A stretch of 64,000 bases of DNA from Paraburkholderia panacisoli (GCF_008369935.1 NZ_VTUZ01000003.1:1-64000), one strand, 5' to 3'. Positions 53,275-62,488 are shown, counted from the stretch's first letter. Numbers and translations: made by a program. The notes: generated by a model not told the origin, from the sequence alone.

Positions 53275-54576
53275 TCAGCGCGCAAGGCCCTGTGCCGTCG
53301 CGCCGGTTGTCCGGCCGGGCCGCAGCATGATTGCCGCCATGACGACCGTCACCGCGATAAATGCCGCCAGCGCCAGCATGCCGCTCGCGAAGTTGCCGGT
53401 CGTCTGCCTGAGCACGCCGACCACGTACGGTGCGACAAAGCCCGCGACATTGCCGATCGAACTGACCACCGCGATGCCCGCGGGCGCTTCGGATTCCGCC
53501 AGCATTGCCGGCGGTATCGTCCAGAACACGGGCAGGTTGGCGAACGCTCCGAACCCGCCGGCGATCAGCGCGCCGAGGCGCAGCGGTGGATTGTCGGTGA
53601 GCGCGGCGACAATCAGCGCGAGCACCGCCACGATGCCGGGGATCAGCAAATGCCACCGCCGCTCGCGCATGCGGTCCGAGCGAGCGCCCCACCAGAGCAC
53701 GCCGATCGCGGCGGCGACGAACGGGAGCGCCGACAACAGACCGACCGCCGTGAACGAGGCGCCGAACGCGCGCACGATCTGCGGCAGGAAAAAGGTCACG
53801 CCATAGTTGGCCGCGACGATGCCGCAATAAATGAATCCGAGCAGCCAGACGCGCGGATCGGACAGCGCCTGCCAGGCGCCCGCGTGGCCCGACGGTAGCG
53901 GTTGCGCGCGTCGCTCGTCGGCCAGCGTCGCCGTCAACCAGCGGCGCTCGTCGTCGCGCAGCCACGTGGCATTCGCAGGACTGTCGACCAGCACGCGCAG
54001 CACCACGAAGCCGAGGATCAACGACGGTATCGCCTCGATGATGAAGAGCCACTGCCAGCCGCTCAGACCGCCCGCGCCGTGCAGATTCAGGATCCAGCCG
54101 GAGAGCGGCGCGCCGATTCCCGCCGAGGCGGGGATTGCGACGGCAAAAGCGCCGATCACGCGAGCCCGATAGGCCGACGGAAACCAGTGCGTCAGGTACA
54201 GCATGACGCCGGGGAAAAAACCGGCCTCCGCCACGCCGAGCAGGAACCGCAAGCCGAGAAATTGCCCCTTGGTGTGAATGAACGCGAACAGAAACGACAG
54301 CACGCCCCACGTCAGCATGATCCGCGCGAACCACCGTCGCGCGCCGAAGCGGCGCAACGCGAGATTGCTCGGCACCTCGAACAGTACGTAGCCGAGGAAG
54401 AAGATGCCCGCGCCGGCGCCGAAGACGGCCGGCGAAAAGCTGAGCTCCTCGTTCATCGAGAGTGCGGCGAAGCTCAGGTTGACGCGATCCAGATAAGCCG
54501 CGAAATAGCACAACATCAGCAAAGGCAGAATGTGCCGGCGAATCTTTGCGATCGTGTCTGTCTCGTTGATGGCCAT
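53275..54576 (-). CDS. MFS transporter, anion:cation symporter type
   Basis: Permease of 433 aa with 12 predicted helices. ILPLLMLCYFAAYLDRVNLSFAAL and VPSNLALRRFGARRW are ACS-family hallmarks, as in the permease at 20.0 kb. The start at 54576 is set by AAGGAGACGAAGG upstream. The GC content is very high, matching the 54-64 kb region. It lies on the same strand as the CoA-transferase gene (74 bp downstream of it), so the pair likely forms one transcript that imports and CoA-activates an organic acid. Confidence 0.9.
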   Translation of the reverse strand: MAINETDTIAKIRRHILPLLMLCYFAAYLDRVNLSFAALSMNEELSFSPAVFGAGAGIFFLGYVLFEVPSNLALRRFGARRWFARIMLTWGVLSFLFAFIHTKGQFLGLRFLLGVAEAGFFPGVMLYLTHWFPSAYRARVIGAFAVAIPASAGIGAPLSGWILNLHGAGGLSGWQWLFIIEAIPSLILGFVVLRVLVDSPANATWLRDDERRWLTATLADERRAQPLPSGHAGAWQALSDPRVWLLGFIYCGIVAANYGVTFFLPQIVRAFGASFTAVGLLSALPFVAAAIGVLWWGARSDRMRERRWHLLIPGIVAVLALIVAALTDNPPLRLGALIAGGFGAFANLPVFWTIPPAMLAESEAPAGIAVVSSIGNVAGFVAPYVVGVLRQTTGNFASGMLALAAFIAVTVVMAAIMLRPGRTTGATAQGLAR

Positions 54577-54650
54577 CCTTCGTCTCCTTGTGTTCGTGTC
54601 GTTTCGTGGCCTGGATGGCGGGCGCGCCGTGTCGCTGCGCGAGCACCGTG

Positions 54651-55874
54651 TTACCGGCTCACGGGTGCCCATGCAAACTCGTCGGACTGATGCGTCCTGA
54701 CTGCGCCGGATGATAGAAGTTCGTCGCATTCACCGGGATTGAGCCCTGCGGATTGCAAAACCTCCAGCGTATGCTCGCCAAGCTCCGGCGGCGGGAGGGT
54801 TTGCATGGTGTCACTGTCGGCGCCCACGCGCGGGAATTCCGGCACTTCGAAGTCGAGCCCACGATAGCGAACCGCACGCAATTTGCCGGGCTGATGCGCT
54901 TGCGATGCTTCCAGCACACGTTCGAGCGGCAGAACTTCGCTACATCCGACTCTCGCTTCCTTCAGGCGCGCGACCACGTCGTCGAAGCGATGGGCGCCGA
55001 CCGCCGCCGTCACGATTGCCTCGACCGCCTCACGCGCTTTCTTTCGCTGGCGCAATGTCGCGAGCGATTCATCGTTGGCTTGCGGCAACTGCATGGCTTC
55101 GCAGAATTTTCGCCAATGCCCGTCGTTGAGCATGAGCAGGTAGATCCAGCGTTCGTCGGCGGTGAGATAGGCGCCGTATCCCGGCATGCTGAACTCGCCG
55201 TGCGGTTCGCGCTCAGGCCGACCTAGCAATTGCGACTTGAGCTGGACGCCCACCAGATCACGCGACGCCACGTGCAATCCGGTTTCGTAGAGCCCGACTT
55301 CCACCTGGCCGCCGCGCTCCTCATAACGGGACTGCAGCATCGACGCGAGCATACCGATCACCGCATAGGCGCCGGCGAACTGGTCGTGATACGACGGCCC
55401 GAGTCGGCTGGGTCTGCCGTTGATCCGGTTGGCTTCCATGACGCCCGTCGAGGCCTCGGCGACGGGATTGGACGCGAGATCTTCCGCTTGCGGTCCTGCC
55501 GCATAGCCGCGGATGTGACAGTAGAGAAGCGCGGGGTTCACTGCGGCGCAATCCTCGCGCGTGACGCCGAGCTTGCGCGCGGCTTTGGGCGCGAGGTTGT
55601 GCACCAGCGCGTCGGCATTGGCGATCAGCCTCAGCAATGCCGCGCGGCCCTCGGGCTTGCCGAGGTCGATGCACACACTCTTCTTGCCGTGGCTGTAGGC
55701 AATGAAAGTGCCGCTCGGTCCGCCGCGCACCAGGCTGCGCGTCGGATCGCCGTTGGGCGACTCGACCTTGATCACTTCGGCGCCGAGTTGCCCGAGGATA
55801 TGGGTGGCAAAAGGGGCGGCCAGCATGGTGCCCAATTCGATGATGCGCAGTCCGGCGAGGGGAAGACGTGCCAT
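54651..55874 (-). CDS. CaiB/BaiF family CoA-transferase
   Basis: A 407-aa class III CoA-transferase, starting at ATG 55874. N-terminal LAGLRIIELGTMLAAPFATH and EVIKVESPNGDPTRSL, then IDLGKPEGRAALLRL and ALVHNLAPKAARKLGV are family blocks. The usual catalytic Asp region reads SYHDQFAGAYAVIGMLASML; the D of YHDQFAG aligns with the aspartyl-CoA residue. It is the first gene leftwards from a divergent promoter shared with the Liv-type operon. It probably activates the imported acid before the MaoC-like hydratase acts. Confidence 0.9.
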   Translation of the reverse strand: MARLPLAGLRIIELGTMLAAPFATHILGQLGAEVIKVESPNGDPTRSLVRGGPSGTFIAYSHGKKSVCIDLGKPEGRAALLRLIANADALVHNLAPKAARKLGVTREDCAAVNPALLYCHIRGYAAGPQAEDLASNPVAEASTGVMEANRINGRPSRLGPSYHDQFAGAYAVIGMLASMLQSRYEERGGQVEVGLYETGLHVASRDLVGVQLKSQLLGRPEREPHGEFSMPGYGAYLTADERWIYLLMLNDGHWRKFCEAMQLPQANDESLATLRQRKKAREAVEAIVTAAVGAHRFDDVVARLKEARVGCSEVLPLERVLEASQAHQPGKLRAVRYRGLDFEVPEFPRVGADSDTMQTLPPPELGEHTLEVLQSAGLNPGECDELLSSGAVRTHQSDEFAWAPVSR

Positions 55875-55900
55875 GAAATTTGCCTGTTTGTAACAAAGAT

Positions 55901-55917
55901 AATGCATTCTATATTCT
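55901..55917. promoter_or_regulatory. Left arm of a 17-bp operator pair
   Basis: AATGCATTCTATATTCT is the exact reverse complement of 55978-55994. It lies 26 bp upstream of the CoA-transferase start. The core ATGCATTCTATAT contains a self-complementary GCATTC-type motif common in FCD-type GntR operators. No GntR gene is in the 54-64 kb part of the window. Confidence 0.65.
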
Positions 55918-55977
55918 GGGTAGACTAAGTAAACCTGTGTATTTACTGTGAAAACCCTGAATTGCGGTCGCTGTCAA

Positions 55978-55994
55978 AGAATATAGAATGCATT
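55978..55994. promoter_or_regulatory. Right arm of the 17-bp operator pair
   Basis: AGAATATAGAATGCATT, a perfect inverted copy of the left arm, 26 bp before the substrate-binding protein start. Each arm contains (G)AATGCATTC, itself palindromic. The symmetrical placement relative to the two divergent genes implies one regulator controlling both directions. Confidence 0.65.
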
Positions 55995-56020
55995 CGTATC
56001 GTCACTGACTCCACACGACC

Positions 56021-57232
56021 ATGCGCAGAAGAACCTTCGTCTTAACCGGTGCCGCCGTCGCTTCAGCGGCTTTTTCCGACGTCGGATTCGCGCAGCAGGT
56101 GTCGCCCGGCATCGACGTCGCGAGCAAGACGGTGACGGTGGGGGCGTTCACGCCGATCACCGGGCCGGTGCCTTTCTACGCGATCCTCACGCACGCGGCG
56201 GAGTCCTGTTTCCGGTGGTCGAACGAGACCAACGCGCTCAACGGCTGGAAGATCAAGTACGTGACCTACGACGACGGCTACGAGCCGTCGCGCAGCGTCG
56301 CCGTGACGCGGCGACTCGTCGAGGAAGACAAGATCTTTGCGCTCGCGGCGCCGATCGGCACCGCGCAAACCGGCGCCGTGATCCCCTATATCAAGGAAGT
56401 CGGCGTGCCGATGATCGGACCGATCGGCGGATCGAGCGCGCTGTTTGCCGAGCGCCTGTCGTTCCCGCTGCTGCCGGACTACGGCTGGTCCGCCGCGTCC
56501 AACCTGGACTATGCGCTCAATGGTCTGAAGCTCAGTCGCGTTGCGCTGCTTTGGGAAAACGACGAGCTGGGGCGCTCGGCAAAACGCGGGTTCGAGTTGT
56601 ACCTGAGCGGGGCGAAAAAGCAGGCGATCGAATCCATCCCGTTCGAAGTGCGCAACACTGATTTCACGCCGCATATCCGGCGCCTCGCGAATGCGAAGGC
56701 AGATGTGGTGATCCTGTTCGGCTCCAACGCGAACCTGGCCGCCGCGTTGAAATCGGCCGACCGCCTCGGTTTCGAGGCGAAGTGGATGGCGCAATTTTTC
56801 ACGGCGGACCCGACCACTCGCAAGCTGGCCGGCCCGCTGCTGGACGGCGTCTACTTTTCTTCGTGGCTGATGCCGGTCACGTCCAACGATGCGCCGATCA
56901 AATCCTATCGGGAGAGCATCGCCAGGTACTATCCGAACGATCCGGTTGGTGTGTTCGGCCTGAACGGCTGGAGCAACGGCATGCTGTTCGTCAAGTCGTT
57001 CCAGATGTTGCTCGCGAGCGGCAAGCCTCTTACTCGCACGAGTCTCATCGAAGTAATGGAGACGATGAAGAACGCCGACATCGGCGGCGCGCGCGGGGTG
57101 AGTTTCAGCAGCGACGATCATCGTGGCGCGCGCCAGGAAGGCATCATCCAGGCGGACGCGGACGGCGGCTTCAAACTCGTGCAGGGTTTTCGCCCGTATC
57201 CGGCGCAGGTCTTCGACGCCAAGCTGGCGTAA
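56021..57232 (+). CDS. Branched-chain amino acid-type ABC transporter substrate-binding protein
   Basis: Periplasmic ligand-binding protein of 403 aa (LivJ/Peripla_BP_6 family). The N-terminus is Tat-like (MRRRTFVLTGAAVASAAF). The domain begins VTVGAFTPITGP and includes VTYDDGYEPSRSVAVTRRLV and GPIGGSSALFAE. Proteins of this group in catabolic operons bind aromatic or dicarboxylic acids rather than amino acids. It is the first gene of the rightward operon and belongs with LivHMGF 2.6 kb downstream; the separation by enzyme genes is unusual but keeps strand and spacing. Confidence 0.9.
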   Translation: MRRRTFVLTGAAVASAAFSDVGFAQQVSPGIDVASKTVTVGAFTPITGPVPFYAILTHAAESCFRWSNETNALNGWKIKYVTYDDGYEPSRSVAVTRRLVEEDKIFALAAPIGTAQTGAVIPYIKEVGVPMIGPIGGSSALFAERLSFPLLPDYGWSAASNLDYALNGLKLSRVALLWENDELGRSAKRGFELYLSGAKKQAIESIPFEVRNTDFTPHIRRLANAKADVVILFGSNANLAAALKSADRLGFEAKWMAQFFTADPTTRKLAGPLLDGVYFSSWLMPVTSNDAPIKSYRESIARYYPNDPVGVFGLNGWSNGMLFVKSFQMLLASGKPLTRTSLIEVMETMKNADIGGARGVSFSSDDHRGARQEGIIQADADGGFKLVQGFRPYPAQVFDAKLA

Positions 57233-57243
57233 CCGGAGTGACG

Positions 57244-58086
57244 ATGACACACGCTTACGCAGACTGGATCGGACGGGAAGAAAAGCACGAAGCACACATC
57301 GCCGAGCCGGCCGTGCGCGCGATGGCCGCCACGCTGGATCTCGAAACGGCGCCCGCGTCCGGCGCGCCGCTGCCGCCGGGTTGGCAATGGCTCTTCTTCA
57401 ACCCTGCCGCGCGCCGCAGCGGTCTCGGCGCGGACGGCCATCCGCAACGCGGGGGCTTTCTGCCGCCGATCGACTTGCCGCGCCGCATGTGGGCCGGCAG
57501 CCGGCTGCGCTACCTGGCGGACCTGCCGGTGAACGCGCAGGCGACGCGGCGCAGTCGCATCCTCAAGGTCGAGAACAAGGTGGGCAAGCGCGGCTCCCTG
57601 TGGTTCGTCACCGTCGGCCATAGCATTCATAGCGATGGCAGGCTCTGTATCGAAGAGGAGCAGGACATCGTGTACCGTGATGCGACTGCGCCCGGCGCGG
57701 CGTCGGCGGCATCGCCCGCGCGTTTCGACGAGCTGGCGCAATGGGGCGTCGGCGTCCGTCCGGATACGACGCTGCTGTTCCGCTATTCCGCGTTGACGTT
57801 CAACGGTCACCGCATTCACTATGACCAGTCCTATGCCCGCGACGAAGAAGGCTACCCCGATCTTGTGGTGCACGGTCCGTTGACGGCGACGCTGCTGCAA
57901 CAGTTCGCCGTCCGGCATGCTGGCGGACGACGTCTTGCCGGTTTCGATTTTCGCGGCGTGAGCCCGCTCTTCGTCGGCCGGGAGTTCAGGCTCGAAGGGC
58001 GCGAAGCAGACGCCAGCAGTATCGTGCTGTGGGCACGCGGTCCCGACGGCGAACTTGCGATGTCCGCTACCGCAGTTTTCGCATGA
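57244..58086 (+). CDS. MaoC-like double hot-dog acyl-CoA hydratase (mesaconyl/itaconyl-CoA hydratase type)
   Basis: A 280-aa protein. The N-terminal half (about 15-140) is FAS1-dehydratase-like with PPGWQWLFFNP and GGFLPPIDLPRRMWAG; the C-terminal half holds the hydratase motif ALTFNGHRIHYDQSYARDEE and LVVHGPLTATLLQ. This is the layout of mesaconyl-C4-CoA hydratase and itaconyl-CoA hydratase. ATG 57244 begins 11 bp after the preceding gene. With the divergent CoA-transferase it could hydrate a short branched enoyl-CoA. Exact substrate is inference. Confidence 0.85.
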   Translation: MTHAYADWIGREEKHEAHIAEPAVRAMAATLDLETAPASGAPLPPGWQWLFFNPAARRSGLGADGHPQRGGFLPPIDLPRRMWAGSRLRYLADLPVNAQATRRSRILKVENKVGKRGSLWFVTVGHSIHSDGRLCIEEEQDIVYRDATAPGAASAASPARFDELAQWGVGVRPDTTLLFRYSALTFNGHRIHYDQSYARDEEGYPDLVVHGPLTATLLQQFAVRHAGGRRLAGFDFRGVSPLFVGREFRLEGREADASSIVLWARGPDGELAMSATAVFA

Positions 58087-58126
58087 CGACTTGCATCGAT
58101 CAATACAACGAAAGGAGACGTGATAC

Positions 58127-58870
58127 ATGGCACAGCATCTGAGCGGTCCCCCGAGTCTGGAAGGCCAGGTCGCCTTGATTACGGGCGGCGCGGGCGGCAT
58201 GGGCCGCGCGATTGCGAACACGTTCAGGGACGCGGGCGCACGCGTCATCGCAACTGACATTGCCGAACACGCCGACATCGGCGCGAGCATCCAGTATCGC
58301 CGCTATGACGTGACCTCGCGCGCGCAGACCGACCGGGTGATCGACGAAGTGCTGACCGAGCATGGCGCGATTGACATCCTCGTGCTGTGCGCCGGCATCA
58401 TCGCCCGCACGCCGTTGGGCGACAGCACCGACGAAGAGTGGGACGCGATCATGTCGGTCAACGTTCGCGGCGTGGTCAACCCGACACGCAAGCTGTTCCC
58501 GCTGATGTGCGAGCGCGGCTTCGGCAAGATACTCGCGGCCGGCTCGATTGCCGCCAAGAACGGCGGTGTGGCGTCCGGTCCCGCGTATGTGTCGGCGAAG
58601 GCCGCGGTGCACGGCATGATGCGCTGGGTCGCCAAGGCTGGCGCGCCGCACGGCGTGTACGCGAACGTCCTCGCGCCAGGACCGGTGGAAACGGCGATGT
58701 GGTCGAACGTGACGGGCAACGTCGCGCCGTCGGCCAACGCCACGGTGCCGCTGGGGCGGTACGGCAATGCCGACGATATCGCGCAGGCGGCGTTGTTTCT
58801 GTGCTCGCCCGCTTCCAACTGGATCACGGGCACGTCGCTGGATATCAGCGGCGGCATGTGGATGGACTGA
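58127..58870 (+). CDS. Short-chain dehydrogenase/reductase
   Basis: A classical 247-aa SDR. Cofactor motif TGGAGGMGRAI, NAG-equivalent LCAG, catalytic Ser in LAAGSIAAKNGG and YVSAKAAVHGM for YxxxK. The C-terminal block TGTSLDISGGMWMD is typical of 3-oxoacyl-ACP-reductase-like enzymes. Located 40 bp after the hydratase and 17 bp before the 3-hydroxyisobutyrate-dehydrogenase-like gene, so it probably oxidises a hydroxyacid or hydroxyacyl intermediate. Confidence 0.9.
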   Translation: MAQHLSGPPSLEGQVALITGGAGGMGRAIANTFRDAGARVIATDIAEHADIGASIQYRRYDVTSRAQTDRVIDEVLTEHGAIDILVLCAGIIARTPLGDSTDEEWDAIMSVNVRGVVNPTRKLFPLMCERGFGKILAAGSIAAKNGGVASGPAYVSAKAAVHGMMRWVAKAGAPHGVYANVLAPGPVETAMWSNVTGNVAPSANATVPLGRYGNADDIAQAALFLCSPASNWITGTSLDISGGMWMD

Positions 58871-58887
58871 CATCGGAGGAGCGCGCA

Positions 58888-59814
58888 ATGGCAGCAGATA
58901 CACAGGCGGTGATCGGCTTTGTCGGCCTCGGTGTGATGGGCGGTCCGATGTGCCGCAACATGGCGCTCAAGCATGCGGGCGACGTGCTTGCATTCGATGC
59001 GAATCCGCAAGCATTCCAGATCCTCGACGGCACGAAGGCGCGCCGCGCCGCGTCGCTGGCGGAGATCGCCGCGCAAGCCGACATCGTCTTTCTGTCGCTG
59101 CCAGGCACACCGGCAGTCGAAGCGGTATGCCTGGGACCGCAGGGGCTCACCGCCGGCACGCGCCATCCACGCGTGATCGTCGATCTGAGTACGACCACCG
59201 TGGCCGGCGCGCGCCAGGTGGGCGAAGCGCTCGCCGCGCACGACATCGCGTTCGCCGATGCACCGGTCGCCCGCACCCGCGAGGCCGCGCAGCGCGGCGA
59301 ACTCAGCATCATGGTCGGCGCGGATGCGGCGCTCTTCGCGCGCATCGATCCCTTGCTGCACTACATCGGCACCGACGTCACGCATTGCGGCGGCTTGGGC
59401 TGCGGCCAGGTGGTCAAGCTCATCAACAATGCACTCGTGTTCGAGAACACGGTTGCCCTCGCCGAGATGATGGTGCTGGGCGAACGTGCGGGCGTCGCTC
59501 CGGCGACCTTGCTCGACGCGGTATCCAAAGGCTCTGGCGACAGCTTCGTGCTGCGCAATCACGGACGCAAGGCGATGCTGCCGCGCCAGTTCCCGGACAA
59601 GTCGTTCCCGCCCGAATACGTGCTCAAGGACATCCAGTACGTGCTGGAACTCGCGGCCGAGACCGGGGTGGCGGCCCGTGTCACCGAGCTCGCGCAGCGC
59701 TATTACGCCGCGGCCGCGCAAGGCGGCTACAGCGGCCGGTATTTTCCCGCGGTGATCGAGGTGATCGACGGCAACGCCGATCTGCCGTCCACGACGACTC
59801 TTCGCAAGGACTGA
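58888..59814 (+). CDS. 3-hydroxyisobutyrate dehydrogenase-family NAD(P)-dependent oxidoreductase
   Basis: A beta-hydroxyacid dehydrogenase of 308 aa. The N-terminal Rossmann motif reads GFVGLGVMGGPMCRNM and the substrate segment DAPVARTREAAQRGELSIMVG replaces the usual DAPVSGG, which suggests an unusual substrate. The catalytic Lys is in GCGQVVKLINNAL. ATG 58888 follows CGGAGGA. It acts on a small 3-hydroxy acid or tartronate-semialdehyde-like compound. Part of the operon between SDR and livH. Confidence 0.88.
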   Translation: MAADTQAVIGFVGLGVMGGPMCRNMALKHAGDVLAFDANPQAFQILDGTKARRAASLAEIAAQADIVFLSLPGTPAVEAVCLGPQGLTAGTRHPRVIVDLSTTTVAGARQVGEALAAHDIAFADAPVARTREAAQRGELSIMVGADAALFARIDPLLHYIGTDVTHCGGLGCGQVVKLINNALVFENTVALAEMMVLGERAGVAPATLLDAVSKGSGDSFVLRNHGRKAMLPRQFPDKSFPPEYVLKDIQYVLELAAETGVAARVTELAQRYYAAAAQGGYSGRYFPAVIEVIDGNADLPSTTTLRKD

Positions 59815-59818
59815 TCAC

Positions 59819-60697
59819 ATGGCGGACTTCCTCGGACTGATCTGGGCGGGCGTGATCAGCGGATGCCTGTACGCGCTCGGTGCGATCGGGCTCGTACTGA
59901 TCTACAAAAGCTCGAACGTCGTGAACTTCGCGCACGGCAACCTGGCCGGGCTGGCCGCGTTTCTCGTGTACGGCTTCACCGCCGGCACATTCGCGCAGTT
60001 CAGCTGGGGTGTCGCCGTACCGTTGACCCTCGTGATCATGGTCATCGTGATGACGCTCAGTTGCGCGTTGATCGGACCGCTGCTGTTCAAGTCCGATCTG
60101 ACCAGCACGATCGCGACGCTCGGCATCGGCCTGATCGCGCAAGGCGGCACGCAACTGCTGTTCGGCGCGAACGTGGTGTCGCTGGACCTGCCGTTGCCTG
60201 CGTGGCGCGCGCATGTCGGTGCGATCCGTGTGTCGAGCTACGACCTCGCTGTGCTGGCGGTTACCGCGGCGATTGTCGGACTGCTGTATCTGCTGATCGA
60301 GCGCACGCGGATCGGCATCGCGTTCCGGGCGGTCTCGGCAAACCCGTTCGCCAGCCGGGTGTGCGGACTCAACCTGCAGCGCATCCATCTGTTCTCGTGG
60401 GTGGTGGCGGGGCTGCTCGGTCTGGTCGCCTCGCTGCTGATCGTGCCGACCACGTTCCTGTCGTCGACGAGCGTCGCGTCTTTCATGTTGCAGGCGTTTG
60501 CCGCCGCGGTGGTGGGTGGCTTCAGCAGCCTGCCGGGCGCAGTGGTGGGCGGGGTTCTCGTAGGTGTACTGATGAACCTGCTGTCGTTCTACGTCTCAGC
60601 CGAGTTCAACAACACGTACATGCTGTTGCTGATCCTGCTGGTTCTAAACCTGTTCCCGAAGGGCGTGCTGGGCGCCCGGGGAGGCGCCCGTGCCTGA
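59819..60697 (+). CDS. Liv-type ABC transporter permease (LivH)
   Basis: Integral membrane permease of 292 aa with about eight helices. GVISGCLYALGAIGLVLIYK at the N-terminus, NFAHGNLAGL and IAFRAVSANPFASRVCGLNL (the ATPase-contact loop) are typical of LivH. It begins 4 bp after the dehydrogenase gene and overlaps livM by 8 bp. Confidence 0.92.
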   Translation: MADFLGLIWAGVISGCLYALGAIGLVLIYKSSNVVNFAHGNLAGLAAFLVYGFTAGTFAQFSWGVAVPLTLVIMVIVMTLSCALIGPLLFKSDLTSTIATLGIGLIAQGGTQLLFGANVVSLDLPLPAWRAHVGAIRVSSYDLAVLAVTAAIVGLLYLLIERTRIGIAFRAVSANPFASRVCGLNLQRIHLFSWVVAGLLGLVASLLIVPTTFLSSTSVASFMLQAFAAAVVGGFSSLPGAVVGGVLVGVLMNLLSFYVSAEFNNTYMLLLILLVLNLFPKGVLGARGGARA

Positions 60698-61697
60698 TAT
60701 GTCGATGCGCCCGAGCGCGGTCGCGGATAAGCCGCGATCTGCCGATGCACCCGCTGCCGCAGTACCGGCGACGCGTCGGCGGCTGTTCGGGCTGAGTGGC
60801 GTGCTCGCGCTCGCGCTGCTCTGTCTGCCGCTTCTCGGGGGCGGCTACTGGACCTACACGCTCGGCCTGTGCTTCGCCAATGCGATTGCGGTCATCGCGG
60901 TGAGCTTTCTCGTGCGCTTCGGCGGCGAGGTGTCGATCGGTCACGGCGTGTTCGTCGCGGCGGGGGCGTACACGGTCGCGCTGGCCGAGAAATACCTCGG
61001 TGTCTCGCTCGTCGCGAGCTTGCCGTTGGCGGCGGTGGTCGGCGCGCTGCTCGGCATCCTGTTCGCGTTTCCGTCGCGGCACCTGTCCGGCATTTCGCTC
61101 GCGGTTGCGACGATGGCCCTTGCGCTGGCGCTGCCTGAGATCCTGCTGCACTTTTCCCACGTGTCGGGCGGCTACGAAGGACTGTACGTCAAGCTGGATG
61201 CGCTGCCGGGCGTGTCGAAGCCGCTGCAGCGCTACTACCTGCCGTTGTTCGGGCTGTTCGCGATCGTCGCGTTGCTGAGGCATTTCCGCCGCTCGCGCCA
61301 GGCGATGGCGCTGCTGCTGATCCGCACCTCGACGTACGCGGCGGAGTCGCTGGGCGTGCGTCGCAGTTGGGCCCGTCTGTCGTGCATGGCGCTGAGCGCA
61401 TCGATTGCCGCGATAGCGGGCGCATTGCTGTCGTTCAGTTCGTCTACGGTCTCCCCGAACAGCTTCACGTTGTGGACCTCGATCTTCCTGCTGGTCGGCT
61501 CGGTGGTCAGCATGTACTCGCTATCGCTGATGGGCGGCCTGATCGGCGGTCTGTTTCTCACGCTCATGCCGCTATTGCTGGCGGGTGCCGGCGACTGGGT
61601 GCCGATTCTGTACGGCGCCGCCCTGCTGGCGGTCATGCTCGGTGCAAACGCGTTGCCGGCTGCGCTGCGCGGCCGGCTCGAAGGGAGGGGGCGATGA
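60690..61697 (+). CDS. Liv-type ABC transporter permease (LivM)
   Basis: A 335-aa permease starting at GTG 60690. After a hydrophilic N-terminal 35 residues come about nine helices, with FGGEVSIGHGVFVAAGAYTVAL and LIRTSTYAAESLGVRRSWAR (coupling loop; usually IRENELRAESLG) characteristic of LivM. The 4-bp ATGA overlap with livG indicates coupled translation. Confidence 0.9.
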   Translation: MPDMSMRPSAVADKPRSADAPAAAVPATRRRLFGLSGVLALALLCLPLLGGGYWTYTLGLCFANAIAVIAVSFLVRFGGEVSIGHGVFVAAGAYTVALAEKYLGVSLVASLPLAAVVGALLGILFAFPSRHLSGISLAVATMALALALPEILLHFSHVSGGYEGLYVKLDALPGVSKPLQRYYLPLFGLFAIVALLRHFRRSRQAMALLLIRTSTYAAESLGVRRSWARLSCMALSASIAAIAGALLSFSSSTVSPNSFTLWTSIFLLVGSVVSMYSLSLMGGLIGGLFLTLMPLLLAGAGDWVPILYGAALLAVMLGANALPAALRGRLEGRGR

Positions 61698-62488
61698 GCG
61701 CCGCTTTGCTACCCGTCATCGAAGGCCAGCCGGTCGTCATCGAGAATCTGGCGTTGTCGTTCGGCGGCAACGAGGTCCTGCGCGATATCGGCTTGTGCCT
61801 GCAACCGGGCGAGATCACCGGCTTGATCGGCCCGAATGGCGCGGGCAAGACCAGTTTCTTCAACTGCCTGACAGGGCTGTATGCGCCGCAGCGGGGCAGC
61901 ATCGTGTTCGGCGACCTGCATCTGGAAGGCGTGCCGCCCACCGGCCGCGCGGCGTTGGGATTTTCGCGCAGTTTCCAGCATGTGGCGCTGTGCCCGGAAC
62001 TGACCATCGTCGAGAACGTGATGATCGGGCTCGAGCGGCAATCGGCCTGCGGCTGGCTCGATGCGTTCCTGCCGTTCACGCGCGGGCGTGAGGAGCGCGC
62101 CCGCAATCAGGAGTTGGCGCTTGCGGCGCTGGCGCGCCTGGGCATCGCCGATGTCGCCGGCGAGATGCCGTCGCAGTTGCCGCCCGGCGTGTTGCGGCTG
62201 GCCGAGATCGCGCGGGCGATTGCGGGCGAGCCGCGCGTACTGCTGCTCGACGAGCCGGCCGCCGGGCTCAATTCCGTGGAAACGCGCGACCTCTCGACGG
62301 CGCTGATGAAGCTGCGTTCGCCGCAGCTCGTGCTGGTAGTCGTCGAGCACGACATGGACTTGATCATGGAAGTGTGCGACGTGATCCATGTGCTGAACGT
62401 CGGGCGCCTCTTCGCGTCAGGCAGTCCGGCGCAGATACGGTCGAACGCCGACGTGGTTCGCATCTATCTCGGAGACGACGATGAGTGA
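61694..62488 (+). CDS. Liv-type ABC transporter ATPase (LivG)
   Basis: A 264-aa ATPase starting at ATG 61694, where ATGA overlaps the livM stop. Walker A is GPNGAGKTSF and Walker B LLLDEPAAGLN. The ABC signature is altered: LPPGVLRLAEIARAI in place of LxxGxQRRLEIARAL, keeping only the Gly. The H-loop His is in VVVEHDMD. Together with LivF it would drive the LivHM pore. The change near the signature may weaken ATPase activity. Confidence 0.9.
   Translation: MSAALLPVIEGQPVVIENLALSFGGNEVLRDIGLCLQPGEITGLIGPNGAGKTSFFNCLTGLYAPQRGSIVFGDLHLEGVPPTGRAALGFSRSFQHVALCPELTIVENVMIGLERQSACGWLDAFLPFTRGREERARNQELALAALARLGIADVAGEMPSQLPPGVLRLAEIARAIAGEPRVLLLDEPAAGLNSVETRDLSTALMKLRSPQLVLVVVEHDMDLIMEVCDVIHVLNVGRLFASGSPAQIRSNADVVRIYLGDDDE

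Noticed and set aside
53252..54646. 464-codon minus-strand frame overlapping the MFS gene in another frame
   Set aside because: Low-complexity Arg/Ala-rich translation; the alternative frame encodes a complete 12-helix permease.
56063..57295. 410-codon minus-strand frame opposite the substrate-binding protein
   Set aside because: Arg/His-rich translation typical of antisense frames in GC-rich genes; the plus-strand gene is clear.
58303..59721. 472-codon minus-strand frame opposite the SDR and dehydrogenase genes
   Set aside because: It spans two well-defined plus-strand genes and has no recognisable motif.
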